A stretch of DNA of 64,000 nucleotides from Heliocidaris tuberculata (lineage: Eukaryota > Echinodermata > Echinoidea > Camarodonta > Echinometridae): NCBI GenBank assembly GCA_025618425.1, contig CM046841.1, positions 7,597,068 to 7,661,067 of the forward strand, read 5' to 3'. The position numbers and the translations under genes were made by a program. Below, in pieces: positions 1 through 50,857 of the stretch (position 1 is its first letter; every line of letters starts with the position of its first letter). A model generated the notes under the pieces. It saw nothing but the letters and a program-made list of their open reading frames with translations. It had not been told where the DNA came from and did no database searches.

Positions 1-38229
<38,229 letters not shown>

Positions 38230-38310
38230 TATGAGTTAGATATCTGTCAAAAAAAATAAAGATACAACAAGTTCAGAATACATATGTTCATAACCCAAGC
38301 ACACTTGTAT

Positions 38311-38352
38311 CTCTTCTTGAGCTGGTTCACACATTACGAGTAAGATATCTGT
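38311..38352 (-). pseudogene. Partial duplicate of 4.1 exon 1, with ATG and acceptor
   Basis: This is part of a 105-bp tandem duplication (units 38206-38310 and 38311-about 38409). The copy keeps a good acceptor (TTCTGTTACAG), the ATG at 38334-38332 and the frame MCEPAQEE. It then runs into the unit junction and reaches a stop after 32 codons. It has no donor at the corresponding place. If retained in an mRNA it would be a short upstream open frame ending just before the true start. Confidence 0.85.
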
Positions 38353-39441
38353 AACAGAAAACAAAGATTGTACAACTAGTTTAGCATACATGTGTTTATA
38401 AACAAATGATTCTATGTACAAACAACAAAGACACGTCCTTTATGGCTTACAATTCAATATTAGAACTTTTTTTTTTAAAGAGAATCAACTTATCAATATG
38501 TCTCAACAATATACAGGTACATTGTATGTTCTAAACAGGAATACCACCACCAATAAGATCACTGATGAACTGATGACTTTCAATAATAAATACATGTACA
38601 TGTACATTGTTCAGAGAGTAAGCAAGCAGATACAAAGATGATATTGTGCATGGATGCAATTCATAATAGAATGCTTACAAGCACTGACAGATGAACATCA
38701 ACTATGACTTAATACTCTTTTGAGTATTTAAACTGAGCTCCCTTTGTGTGACGCTTTGTAATTCTCCTGGACTTGTGTACAATGTAAGTTGTATACAACA
38801 TGTACTTCAATTTCCATTAAGTCAACAGAAAGACCATAATCAATAAGGACCCTCCACACAATAGAAGAGTGCTTGATAGAGAGTGTTTATAACACAATCA
38901 GGAGAGAATACAATAGGAGGATTACATCATCATTGTCCACATGTTGACTTTCATCTATTGTGTATCATGATTGGTTAACTCTAATCTGTAAGTGGGCTGG
39001 AAGAGAATAAAAGCACTTGATACACTGACAAGGGAGGGGGGTGTGGGAGAGGAAGGGGGGTTCAAGTATGCTCAAATAATAACCTCTATAGAGACTATTT
39101 TTAATGTCAATTAATAATCTTTTCTTTTTGCACAACTATCATTGTATTTATATCATATCAGTCGGGGACTAGCCCTATAATTAGAGAGCGATTGTCCATT
39201 GAGTTGACCCCCTTTGACCTCACCAGTTCTTGCATTTTCCCACGATTTACGTAAAGTTGTTTACAAATGCAAGCTGAAAAATAATGTATTAAACACCACT
39301 TTTTGTAAACATAAAGTTCAAAAAATTATTAAATATACATGTAGATGTATCTTTCACAACAATACTGCAAAATCAAAGCTCGACCAACGGAAAATATGAA
39401 ATTTTAGCGATATTTCTTCGGTTACAAACAGAAAATTTTAC

Positions 39442-39800
39442 CTGTTAAACTTCTCCTAAAATTCCACATTTCGGCTAGATTCGCAAGAAAATCACTGTCA
39501 TGAATCATTTTATTGTATATTTTTCTACAATCGTATGGTATTTACTTGAGGTGAATTTTCTGCATAGAGTTGTGTCAGAAAAAAAGGATCTCGGTGTCAG
39601 ATCGCCGAGGCTGACATAACAGAAAAATATTACAACCACGTCCCATGCGTTGAAATCTGTGTAGGGCTGAGCTTTGTGCGCGGGTGCCCGAAGTGCTCCA
39701 TGGGCCATGCGCATGCGCAATCTATGAATGAGCTTACTACGGCTCACTCATGAATATCGTATGTGCAGATCGTGAATTTGGCATCACTACGCACAATTTG
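39442..39800 (-). promoter_or_regulatory. Candidate proximal promoter and 5' noncoding exon
   Basis: A minus-strand donor TTTAACAG/GTAAAA ends at 39442. It is preceded within 350 bp by a CpG-richer segment (39590-39760, including GCGCGGGTGCCCGAAG and CGCATGCGC). The position, 1.2 kb before the first coding exon, suits a first noncoding exon. No TATA box or initiator is decisive, and repeats in this area (recurring GTGTCAGAAAAAAA) weaken the call. Confidence 0.3.
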
Positions 39801-40675
39801 CTGCTCTAAATTGCTGCAAGATATCGTGTGAAAAAGACGTAGTATCTCTGCAAAGAAAGAAGTCGCATCAGCGAAACTTTGTCTAAATAAGGAATATACA
39901 CCCTCGAATAAGGAAATGAAGTTTCATAAATATTTATGCAGGGGTAGACTCGTGTCAGAAAAAAATAGACACATAGTTTTTTGACGTTTTCATTTCAAAA
40001 TGTTCCTATAACTCGACAAAACAGTCATCATATTTCAGGATTTTTGCAGACAATCATTTATAACTACAAATTAGTTCATGTGGGAAGTGTCAGCTCATAA
40101 ATCGCCAAAATAGAGGCGCAAATTAAAGTTCCTTGTTTTGCCATTGTGATGACCGCACGCACGCACTGAGCTAGAAGTCCGTTGGTAATTCAAAACAAAC
40201 CAGGGGTTAATGAGATGCAAATTGTACCGTAGCGCTAGGCCTGATATAAGAGAAGCAGAACAGATGAAAGGTGAATTCTTTTAGTTGGAAAGACCAAGGC
40301 TGACACTGCTCTTCCTTTTGCTGAGGAGCAAGATATAAAGGGCAGTACATTTCTAATATGTCTTCAACATGCATAACAAAATGGAAATGATAATACCAAT
40401 ACCAATACACCACAATGCTTATTACATGTAAATGTGAAGCTTTCTTTGATTTTTTTTTTTCAATCAAGGCATTGGTTGCCAAGTAAAAACCATAGAGCAA
40501 CATCTCTTCTTATGACAACAAAAACAAAACTGGATTTGCAGAAACCACTTTTAATGACTTCAGCAGATCTGTTCTTTGTTGCTTACAATTGAATGATCCC
40601 ACAAAGGAGAAAGGGATGTTATCATTGACATAATAACAACCTACACAATGTATACATGTTGGTATTATAGTAGTC

Positions 40676-41016
40676 AGGTTCACACGAAGGGAGCTTAACT
40701 TTTAAGTTTCGCTTGCAGTTTCAAAACTTTAAGTTTACTAGTAGTTCCAGGACCACAAGCGAGCTTGTGGTTAACACAGAAACCACGAGCAGCAGGTGGT
40801 CCTCCTTGTAGTTACGGACCGTGTGGACAGAATAAACTTTAAGTTTTGCAATCTCTTGGTTAACAATGACCTCTCCGCTCATCTTAAATGACTAATGTTC
40901 GACTTGTAGTCTCAGAACAACAAGCATCGTTGTTTCGGGTCCGTGTGACCCTTCGTCGTTGTTAGTGAGCCATTGTTTCGTTAACTTAAAACTACAAGTC
41001 CTGTATGAACATAGCT
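40676..41016 (-). repeat. Interspersed repeat, copy B (uninterrupted)
   Basis: The reverse complement matches both flanks of the 21083-21697 repeat, without the 240-bp insertion. Its interior is built of AACTTAAAG, ACTACAAG and CACGAGC words. There is no coding frame. Confidence 0.75.
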
Positions 41017-41673
41017 AATGATATGGGTATTCAATTTCTTTGGTTTCCTGGGACACCAAATAAAACATACCAAGGTTAGTTATACAATGGGTGGCTGTGG
41101 GCGACCGAGCCCACCACTAACCAGCAATTTTGACACTAGAGCCCACCTGTTAAATTCATCCCAAAACTGAAAGCATGGAACAGAAAACAACAAAATACAT
41201 GTGTATGTAAATTGTCATCAAATGCCAATGACCAGGCCGTAAAAAATGAAACATACACCTGTACAATGCACTGCATAGGTAAGCCTATTTACTCTACATA
41301 TTGCTACACTGACCTGTCATTAACTTTATTTCACATGTATAAGTAGGCCTATTGTTTCAGCAGCCACTCCTCTTACAGTCATAGCCTCCCCATCATATCA
41401 CATATTACATTATACATGAATAAAAATGTACAATGTACTACACTGCCATGTCCATGTACAATGTATAGAAACGGGCAATATGACTCATTCCATTGACCTA
41501 CATTACAATATAATATTAAACAATTTCATTAAAATGTAAATGTACATGTATGTACATTTAATGTAATTTTACATTGTACCCTGCACAAAATGAATATTTA
41601 TATGGTCAGCATCGTGTTGAATTGTCTAAACATCAATGTACATCCACTCCCCTACAATTTTTTAAATAAAATC

Positions 41674-43355
41674 CAGGCCTTAAATTTCATCATTTTTAGG
41701 GCAAGGCCAGTTTGGCCTTAAATGCCTCATAATTTTTAAGGGCACTAAGGCCACTACAAAGGGCACCAAGGCCGAAGTCATTTTTCAAAAAGGGCATCGA
41801 AGGCCAACTTAGTTTGTTTTCCGCTTATTTTTTAGTGTGTTTCAAATGTCAAATATCTCAAAATATGTTATATATTTCATATACCAATCATTTTTAACCG
41901 TTTCCTTTCTGCCTGTTTTTGAAAATGGAAAGACTTGGTTTTGACTGTTTTTTTATCCCTCCCCCCCCCCCCCTGTAATTAGGCCTACTGTTCATTTGGT
42001 TATTGTGTTGATGATTTGAATCTCTTTATTATTTGTGAAGTAAACAAGAAAAATGATATTTAGGCCTAAGTCATGGTGATGTTTTAAAATCCACAAGCTC
42101 ATAATGATCAAATCCTGATTTCATTTTCTTCCCTTCGACACCACACAACGATTTCTATATCGTTTTTTTTTTTTATTATTTTATTTTATATTTTACACAA
42201 ATCCCGCGGGTGTCCCTTCCTTTCTACATTCCTTCCAACACCACAAATTCCTTTCTGTTTTAGAGGAATTCACACATCAATTTTAAGCTTGCGTTTAATG
42301 TGCACATAAATTTTACTACGTAAAAGTTGGTTAGACACTTCAAAAATTGGCTTGAATTTAACTTTTATTTTAGTCAAAGCTAAAATCTCATGATGCTACA
42401 ACTCATCCTCCAGTAAAAGACAGTTATATTCTTCCATTTAATATTATTTTTTATTGGATTCCTGGTTCAAGAACTCTGTTTTTGGTGTTAATTTATTGAA
42501 TTTCTCCGATTATTCTTACTTTTCAAACATGTATAGTCACATGACTCATGCTCGCGATCGCGATCGTAAAATCTGCGATCGCGATCGCAAACATGAGTTA
42601 CATGACTATAGTATAAGAGTTTGAGAAGGAAGGATATTCGGAGAAATTCAATAATTTGACACCAAAACAGACTTTTTGAAGCTGGAATCCAATAAAAAAT
42701 CATATTAAATGGAAGAATATAACTACATGTTTCTTTTACTGGAGGATGAGTTGTACATGTATCATGAGATTTTAGCGTTGACTAAAATAAAAGTTGAATT
42801 CAAGCCAATTTCTGAAGTGTCTAACCAACTTTTACGTAGCAAGATTTATGGATAAATTCAATGCTAGCATGAAATTCTTAAATGAAATAAATATAATGTG
42901 GTGTTGAATGGCCTGAGAGTAGGTGAAAAACTGGGCTTAGAGCATCACAATCCCAGGTCCAGAACGGGTTTTCAAGAGGAAGCAGCCCGCTAGGCTTCAC
43001 TTCTTAAGCGCGGCTCAACTTAATGCAGTCAATACATTGAGTCAAAATCAGGTTGCGATATTTTCGCGAGCTGCGTTTTGACTATGGTTTTAAATCAGTG
43101 ACAGCGATCGCGAACGCATGGCGTGTGCGCGCAGATTTCATTTACTTTTGATGATGAAACAAACCTGATGTATTATACCTTACATGTACTTGCAGAGCAT
43201 ATTATAAATCATGGAAAAGGGCACGACGGCCGGTTTGAAAAAAGGGGCACTGCCTTTTTGGCCGTGAATTTATCATTTTGGGGGAGGGCATCTCGGCCAT
43301 TAATAGGGGCATCGAAGGCCTGGCCGCCGATGGCCGTCGATTAATTTATGCCCTG
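41674..43355. mobile_element. Candidate 1.7-kb composite element with GGCC-rich ends
   Basis: The ends CAGGCCTTAAATTTCAT and the inverse of ATTAATTTATGCCCTG are similar. Both terminal 150-bp regions are built of AAGGCC/GGGCA words, with GGGCATCGAAGGCC present at 41807 and again at 43307. A large palindrome (next entry) sits in the middle. No transposase is seen. It could be one element or two flanking copies. Confidence 0.5.
42302..42856. repeat. Large imperfect palindrome, arms about 250 bp
   Basis: CTACGTAAAAGTTGGTTAGA near 42318 and its inverse TCTAACCAACTTTTACGTAG near 42818 anchor two arms. They pair through AACTTTTATTTTAGTCAA, CATGATGCTACAACTCATCC/GGATGAGTTGTACATGTATC and AATTTCTCCGA. 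The centre, about 42553-42588, is two runs of GCGATCGCGATCG separated by TAAAATCT. Confidence 0.9.
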
Positions 43356-43564
43356 AAAATCACCATTTAAACAGTCTGGTATGTACAGTGTGTACATACA
43401 ATGTATACATGTAGGCCTACAACATCACTAGACATACCAATATTTCTATGCCTACATGTACATGTACATGTATTCCTCTGGCACTACATACATGTACCTC
43501 TTCCAAATCTTATCATAATGTATATGTGGGCCTACAACATGCCCTAGCTAGCTACATGTAGCTC

Positions 43565-43566
43565 CT

Positions 43567-43603
<37 letters not shown>

Positions 43604-43685
43604 TCTCTCTCTCTCTCGGTCTCTCGGTCTCTCTCTCTCTAGGTCTCTCTCTCTCTCTCGGTGTCTCTCTCTCTCTCTCTCTCTC
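43565..43685. repeat. (CT)n microsatellite block
   Basis: About 120 bp of CT repeats are interrupted by CGGT, AGGT and GTGT. Confidence 0.95.
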
Positions 43686-44206
43686 ATTCCCTATATCTCT
43701 CTATTCCAACTGTCCTTGCCCTCCTCCATCCCATCCCTGGTAGTCCACTGCTTGGACTGTTCACGCATGACCGCGATCCATTGAAAAAAATAAAACACCC
43801 TCAACGCTAAACTGAGATGGTCCTTCCAAATCGACCCTTGACGGGTGAAATTTGGGGGGTCACGCGATTAGTGAAGAGTCGCGCTCTGTGTGGGATATGC
43901 GTGTAGAAAAAGAGCAGCGTATAGGGGAATAAACCAAATATTAAAAAACGGATAGAATCTAGACTACATCCCTGGCTGCAGAGAGAATGAAGAGAAAGCC
44001 TCTCTAAACCCATGGTGAATTGAAGATGTACATAATGCACCTCCAATTATATTCATAACAGTTAACACACAATTACTTCCAGCACAGATCGCATTGCACG
44101 TATGCCTACACTGTACATCTGCATGTACATGTATTGTAGTGTGTATGTAAACTGTTGTAAACAGAAGAGTAGAATGAATATGAGGTTAAAGATACAGTTG
44201 AGATGT

Positions 44207-44669
44207 GGGCCCTCTTGTATTTAAAGTGGCATTAAATTGGCAGAACATGAACAGTGCCCTCTTACAGTGATTGCTAAATTAAGATTAATTTGAAAATTAA
44301 TTACATTTTATTTTGAAGTTTGACAAACAGCTTGTTGGATAACAGGCAAACTTTCTATTTCAAATTATTATTCTTGACTTGGCATTGTGGAAAGTTGTGT
44401 GCAAGTACATTTTAAGCTTTTACAAACTAGAATGGGGCATGATGGGAAAGTCAGAGGCACAGACACTTATCAAATCCTGTTGAACGATGGCGCTATTTAA
44501 GAGCTCCAGTTTACTGTCATTTCAAACAGAACTCAGCGATTAAACACAATTCTAAAAATTCAACGCAAGTTCAAAATACATGTATGCAATCCTGAATTGG
44601 TCGAAAATCAAGTTGCATTTATTTTTTTGAGTTGTGTTTAATCACAACTTTTTTATGCAAGAGGGACCC
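44207..44669. mobile_element. GGGCCCTCTTG element split by a nested insertion
   Basis: The left end GGGCCCTCTTG and right end inverse AGGGTCCCTCTTGCATAAAA match the ends of the 136-bp element at 53190-53325. The right arm retains AAGTTGTGATTAAACACAAC. The left arm is interrupted after about 14 bases by the 306-bp element at 44221-44526. Confidence 0.75.
44221..44526. mobile_element. 306-bp MITE, copy 1 (nested)
   Basis: The ends TTAAAGTGGCATTAAATTGG and the inverse of CCAGTTTACTGTCATTTCAA form 20-bp imperfect terminal repeats. A second copy at 46292-46595 shares ACAAACTAGAATGGGGCATG and GACACTTATCAAATCCTGTT exactly. Confidence 0.85.
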
Positions 44670-46291
44670 TGGTCATGCAATTACATGTACATTGTGAAAG
44701 AAACTGTCTCAAAGAAATTGGGAAAGGTTGATCAGGTCTACATGCATGCATTGTAAGAATTGGTGTATACAGTATAGTAGTATCATTCGCTCATACAGAG
44801 CAAAATTGCAATCCAGCACATATAGTGTAGCTGTGTAATGCTTGGAGGCTAAGTGCAAAAAAGTAATCTTGCAAGCTACTACATACTAAAATAGAACAGC
44901 TTTCGTACAAGGACATACATGTACGGTATTTGATATATTGCTAGGACTATAGGCAAAATATTAAAGAACTTCAAACAGTCCATAACACACAATAATGGTA
45001 TGTTATAAAATAACCCCAAGGACCTCTGTTAACACATATTGACTGTAGGCTGCGCTTCCAACACACTAACGTCATACGATATATATTACATGTTCATACT
45101 TGTACATCTGTTAAAGTCATTCAAATGTTCAATTAGAACCTGAAGTACACTTCCTACATGTATGTGCTTCCTACTTCCGCTTTAATCAAAAGTAATGAAT
45201 TTTGTCAAACTTCTGGAATTACAAAACATTTCTCTGACCGACATTTGTAAAGCAATATACAGGAGTACATGCACACTTGATATTAAAATCTTGTGAAGTA
45301 AAACTTCTCAGACTTGGTGTAAATACAGCTAATGCACAACCACAATACAATACAATATGTACAAGGGATAAAGATTACCATAATGTAGTAACTGTAGAAA
45401 AAAAAAACTATACCAATATGCTCATGGAATGAGTAAAGTCAATCATGTAAAGGAATTTAGACCTTTAAACTTTTGATAAGATAAAAATTTATCTTTCTTC
45501 CTTTATGTATCCGGCAATTTTCTGGACATTTGCACCTGTACTGCACATGTATGTGTACCTTTAACCAGGGAAAAGAACTTTATGCATTTATAACAAAGAT
45601 AACATTTCATTTGTTTGTCTTCGTCAGTGTCTGGCATTCTATAAAACTCATATAAAATCATGAGTACATGTACATGTAGGCATATAATGTGAGAAATGTG
45701 TGCAAAGAGTAAATATGAATTCGTATTCAATGAATAACAAATATCTGAAACACATATTTCTCATAGCTCAAGGGGATCAGTAATTCAGTATACATGGACC
45801 GATCTCCCCCCCCAACAAAAAAAAAATAAAATAAAAAATAAAAAATAATAGTAATAATAATTATCTAATTAATAAACTATTAAAAAACAAACCAAAATAT
45901 TTTGCTCAATTACAGGTACATGTAGACCCCGATTAAAAGCCAAAATGTAGTAGCCCTGGAACATAATGAGGATTTAAATATTAATTTAATAATTAAATTT
46001 TCATTCTGCAAATACATGACTTCAGTTGTCTTGTACATTAGAATTTTATGCCACAGTCATACTGATTTCAAATACCAGGATATGTACACCAATTTCATTT
46101 TATTTCCCTTGAATTAAGATAATCAAAAGTTATTAAATAATTAATAAATACCATATTTCATTGATTTAAAGGCTGAAAACAGGATGTGCACACAAACTAA
46201 TGTACACAAAGAGGAATAAGGATAGAGCTGACCCAAATGTGATTCCCAACTTCAGAACACAACTGGAACTAACATGGAAAGCCAAAGCCCA

Positions 46292-46595
46292 TTAAAATGG
46301 CATTAAACTGGCAAAACTTGAACAGCGCCACCTTACAGTAACTGCCAAATTGAGATTATAATTTGAAAATTGCATTTTATTTTGAATTTCGACAAACAGC
46401 TGTTTGGAAAATAGCCACATTTTATATTTCAAACTATTATTTTTTGACGTTGCACATGTGGAAAATTGCCTACAGATACATTCTTAGCTTCTACAAACTA
46501 GAATGGGGCATGATGGGAAAATTAGAGGCACAGACACTTATCAAATCCTGTTGAAAGATGGCGCCATTAGGAGTTTCAATTTACTGTCACTTTAA
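46292..46595. mobile_element. 306-bp MITE family, copy 2
   Basis: Same orientation and almost the same length as copy 1. Its ends are TTAAAATGGCATTAAACTGG and the inverse of TTTACTGTCACTTTAA. It is not nested in a recognisable element. Confidence 0.85.
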
Positions 46596-49500
46596 ACAGA
46601 GCAATAAATCTTGAATATCTTGAGAACTTTATTTGAAGAGGTTACCCACCCATGTGTACCCAGACACAAATGTTTGTCAGATGACTCAGGGCGTCTCTTT
46701 CATATTGACATACATGTCATAGAGGTCTGAAGGTTCCAACAAGGAAAGGGGGCTATTAATATATGCTATATCTTCTTGTACCTGTGACAACAAGCATTGA
46801 ACAGTGTATCTTTCTTCAAAGGTACACATATTACGTACATGTTATATAGATAAACGCAATGTACCATTACATGGTGGTCTACAAATTTTGCGTTTAGCTT
46901 ACAACTTACACATGTAGTCATTTGTTCACTTAATAAGAGTTCAAAATATCTATTAGCTTGCTATGGGGCTCCACAGCAAACCTATATATTTGTATCTTTT
47001 TTTCTTTTTTTTCATTTTGTAATAAGAGATGTCTACCTAGACTTTTTGAAAATCTGGAATAATATGCTTTAATATAAGAGTATGTGTTAAAAACTTCATG
47101 TGAAATGCTACAGTGCCAATTTGTAAACATCTGTTTCACAAATTTTCCAGACAGACTGGTGTAGACACGAAACCACACATTTCAAGGGAAAATGTGCAGC
47201 TGCAAAAGTCTCAAAAATAGAACAGTGCTCACAAAATTGTCTGCACAAGTGCATGTATGCACATACACAATCACAATTTGTCTAAATACAATGCACATGT
47301 TGTACATGCATATCCTATAGACGCTGCATAAGAACAATAGCAAGAAAACCTCAATCTTGATCATCATTGTGCACATGGTGACATGCTGTGCATGAAACTT
47401 AAGTACATCTGGGAGAGAAGCCTTGGGAAAACAATACCAAATCAATGCCATGGTAATAACACGCTCCTTTTCAAACAAGTAGTCTAAAATACTCAGACTC
47501 TCTATCATCATTAATTATCAAGATCATTCTGAAACATAAATAAATACAATTTGAGCTAAATAATAAGCTATTTACTTTGGCCAGAATATAATGCACTAAC
47601 TGGTGCATTATCAGGTAAACCTCATAAAATTGTTGGGATTTATTATTCTAAGAAATCTTTGTCTGAGGACTCTGAGATGGTAAACTAGTGATCAAGTAGT
47701 TGTTGATGCAAACATTCATGTACAAGTATTTCCAAGGGTAGTAACAAAATGAAACCTAATCTTTAGAAAATATTTCTACACGTTTCAAGTCTATATTTCA
47801 GACTGGATTATCTTTTTCTGCACATCATTTGTATGAAGTAAGAGAATGGACCTACATGTATACTAAAGAGTAATTATGTAAGAATTTTTAAAATAACATT
47901 AATACCTGAATATCTTTAGGTTTAAAGAGAAACTGAAAGCATCATGCAATACCATTTTTATTTCAAAGTTATGAATTTGTTACATTGAAAGGAAATTTTT
48001 GTATGCAAAAAGAATTACATCATTCATGCTATTGACCAGTGTTTGCTTGTTCTAAATTTCCATTACAGTGTATTTCTTGTACCACAAAATCATCTCAAAA
48101 TACACATTTTTGTTATGTTAATAATGAATATGGATATGAGTAATCCTGTAGCCCTTGGCTGTGAATGAGACTATGGTGTGTGTATGAGTCATAGGATTTC
48201 ATTGACTGGACTCACTACCATGTCTTCCCACACTTGAGCTGATTTCAAGGGAAATAAGAGTAGTAAGCTGCTAATTGATGGGTATACATGTAGGTCGGCC
48301 TGGCTTCAGATGTACAGGGTCTCAATGTTTGCATGTCATTATGCATCATGTATTCTTGTGTGCATGTGTGCTTGTGGAGAAGGCAGGGAGATAAAACAAA
48401 GTATGGACAAAAGAATACCCTAGTAAGGAACTCATGAACCTGTACATGTATCTCAGCAAAACACATATTATAGCAGTAATTTCTTTACAAATAAATAATT
48501 GGCCTCTACAAAGTATGTAGAACTTGATGCATACAGTTTTTTAGGTAATTAGACCTATGGAAAATAACGGTAAAAACTTGCATGAATAACATAATAAAAA
48601 CATTTAAAAAGCTTGAGAGTCTCTCCCTCTTTAAATTGTTTTCCTTTCAGCAATAATCCTGTTTCTCACAAGTTTCTTCATTCCTTACTTGATTTGTACA
48701 TGTACATCTCCAGTCACTGGTGCTTCCTGTATTTTTCTATTGACTAAGATACATACTTTCAAACAATACTGCTTCTTCTCCAACCCTCCTCTCCTCTTCT
48801 CTAGAGGAGTTGGCTGAGAAACAGTAGGAGACCTTTTCACATGTTTGACACCTGCCTGACCTCAAAACCAGGTCAACTACTCACTAATTCTGACAGACAC
48901 CTGATCCAATCCTGATTATGACTGAAAGCTACACACCCTCTTCACACTGCTAAGAAGCACAACATTGAAAGTTCCTCCATATACATGCAGTGACCAACTT
49001 GCTGTAAACCAAGGAGTTATCACAGAACCTTGTATGAACTACATTGTACATACATGTATATGTTAATATTTTTGTATGTGTACATGTATGCAGGCTTATG
49101 TACGGAGCATATGTCCACTACAGTGTATGTGCATTGATGTAATAGTGAAGAAAGTCGAAGCTGGACCACTTCTAATGATGCAGTGTGTACAGGCCAATGG
49201 TGCTCACTGTGATGTAAATGAGATTGGACTTCATACTGCCAATGGGTAGGTGATTACATTATTGGTGGATGGGTGATACAGCATTACCCTGATTACATTA
49301 CTACTAGTAAGGATGTGTAGATTGGAATAGTTTCTTTACATGTAGACAGCATGTAATGATTACTACATGTTCACAATGAGCATATTAACTACATGTACTT
49401 AGAAGTATGGAAGTGGATCGTATTACCAAACACTTTTCAGAAAATCAACCACAGCAAATAAAATATCAAATGAATATCTGTCAAACTAATATTTAATGAA

Positions 49501-50351
49501 TGCTTAAAGTCCTACAGAATAAGAAGTTGGTGGAATTTGAAAAAGACAAGGTAGATTTAATACAATATTCCCTTCCGAGCGAACCCCTTGAAAAAGGTAT
49601 TGTCTTACCGATTGTGTGCCCCCTATGGGAAAAAGACACACAACCTACCCCAATTTGGGGCCAACGGGGACACGATTGGGGGTGACAAGAGCAGGTCATA
49701 AGATATTACTTTTGTTTTTTTGCCTCATTTTATGATCTTCTGCCCCGTGTTCTCTGGTTCTCTGTGTCAAATAGTGTGGAGAACATACGTGTAGTTCCAT
49801 GCATATGAAAGCCATTTTAGGCACTTTACTGTACACATTCGCTAATACAAATAAAATGCTGTTCAGTAATACAATCCATGACTATAATAGTAAGTAAGTA
49901 TGGTACTATGGTGTAAGCATTCTCACTAAATAATAAATATGATGGTCCATAACATACATGTACATGTAGCCCTTGATCTGGTACAGGGCACCAAATGACC
50001 AAATTGCCCCTAAACAAAAAAGACAAAAAGGAAAAGAAAAAGAAAGGAGTTTAACTCCATTCTGTTGTTTCTTTTTTCATTCCATTATTTACATGTACAT
50101 GTATGTCATACACTTGTAAATTTACATCATAATAGAATGTTTCTGTACATTTACCTATATTTCTGTTCTTTCTCAGATATACGTTATCTCTGAATAATAA
50201 TGCAGTTGATATGAAATCAATGATGTATTGTAGTTTTATACTCATGGTAGACCATACACATGGTTTTTCTTCAAACTTTCAAAAGATTTCTCTGCCAATT
50301 TAATTTTATATTAACATAAATTAAAATTTTATCTAATTCAATACAATTACA

Positions 50352-50857
50352 CCAGGGGCGGTATTCTGAGATTCATTTTATCTAAGATAAAAAAATTTAT
50401 TTTATCTAGGTAAGATAAAACGCGCATAAATTTTTTTTTTTTTAGCGGCATTTTATCTCATTAGGACCCGCCCATTTTATATCCGTTATCCAATTAAAAC
50501 TGTTGTTAGTTCTCACCTTTAGCATGCTCAACCAATAGAATCTCTCCCCTTGGTACAGAGCGTATTGCCCCTTTACTTCATAATGCATGTTTTAAAGCGC
50601 AAAATGTGTTAAAGCGCAAAACACGTTTTTGCTACAAGCGCTGGAAGAGTGGGTTAAAGCAAGGAGTTCTGTGATAACTCCTTGGTTAAAGTGACACTGC
50701 TGTCCGCGTATCACGCGTATCAAAGTGCAAGGCACGCAAGAGGTAAGAGCCTGGATAAAATATGAGATAAAATCCGAGATAAAATGTGGTCTCAGAATAC
50801 AAAAGGATGAAATAAAATATTTTAGAGATAAAATGGTGCTCAGAATACCACCCCTGG
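50352..50857. mobile_element. MITE with CCAGGGG termini (506 bp)
   Basis: CCAGGGGCGGTATTCTGAG is inverted at the right end (CTCAGAATACCACCCCTGG) with one mismatch. The subterminal regions are full of ATTTTATCT / AGATAAAAT words in both orientations. The interior contains GTTAAAGC and CGCGTATCACGCGTATC. There is no coding frame; the minus-strand frame across it is a chance one. Confidence 0.88.

Noticed and set aside
42488..42703. Minus-strand frame with an RDRD-rich segment
   Set aside because: The repeat of Arg and Asp is produced by the GATCGC core of the palindrome, not by a protein.
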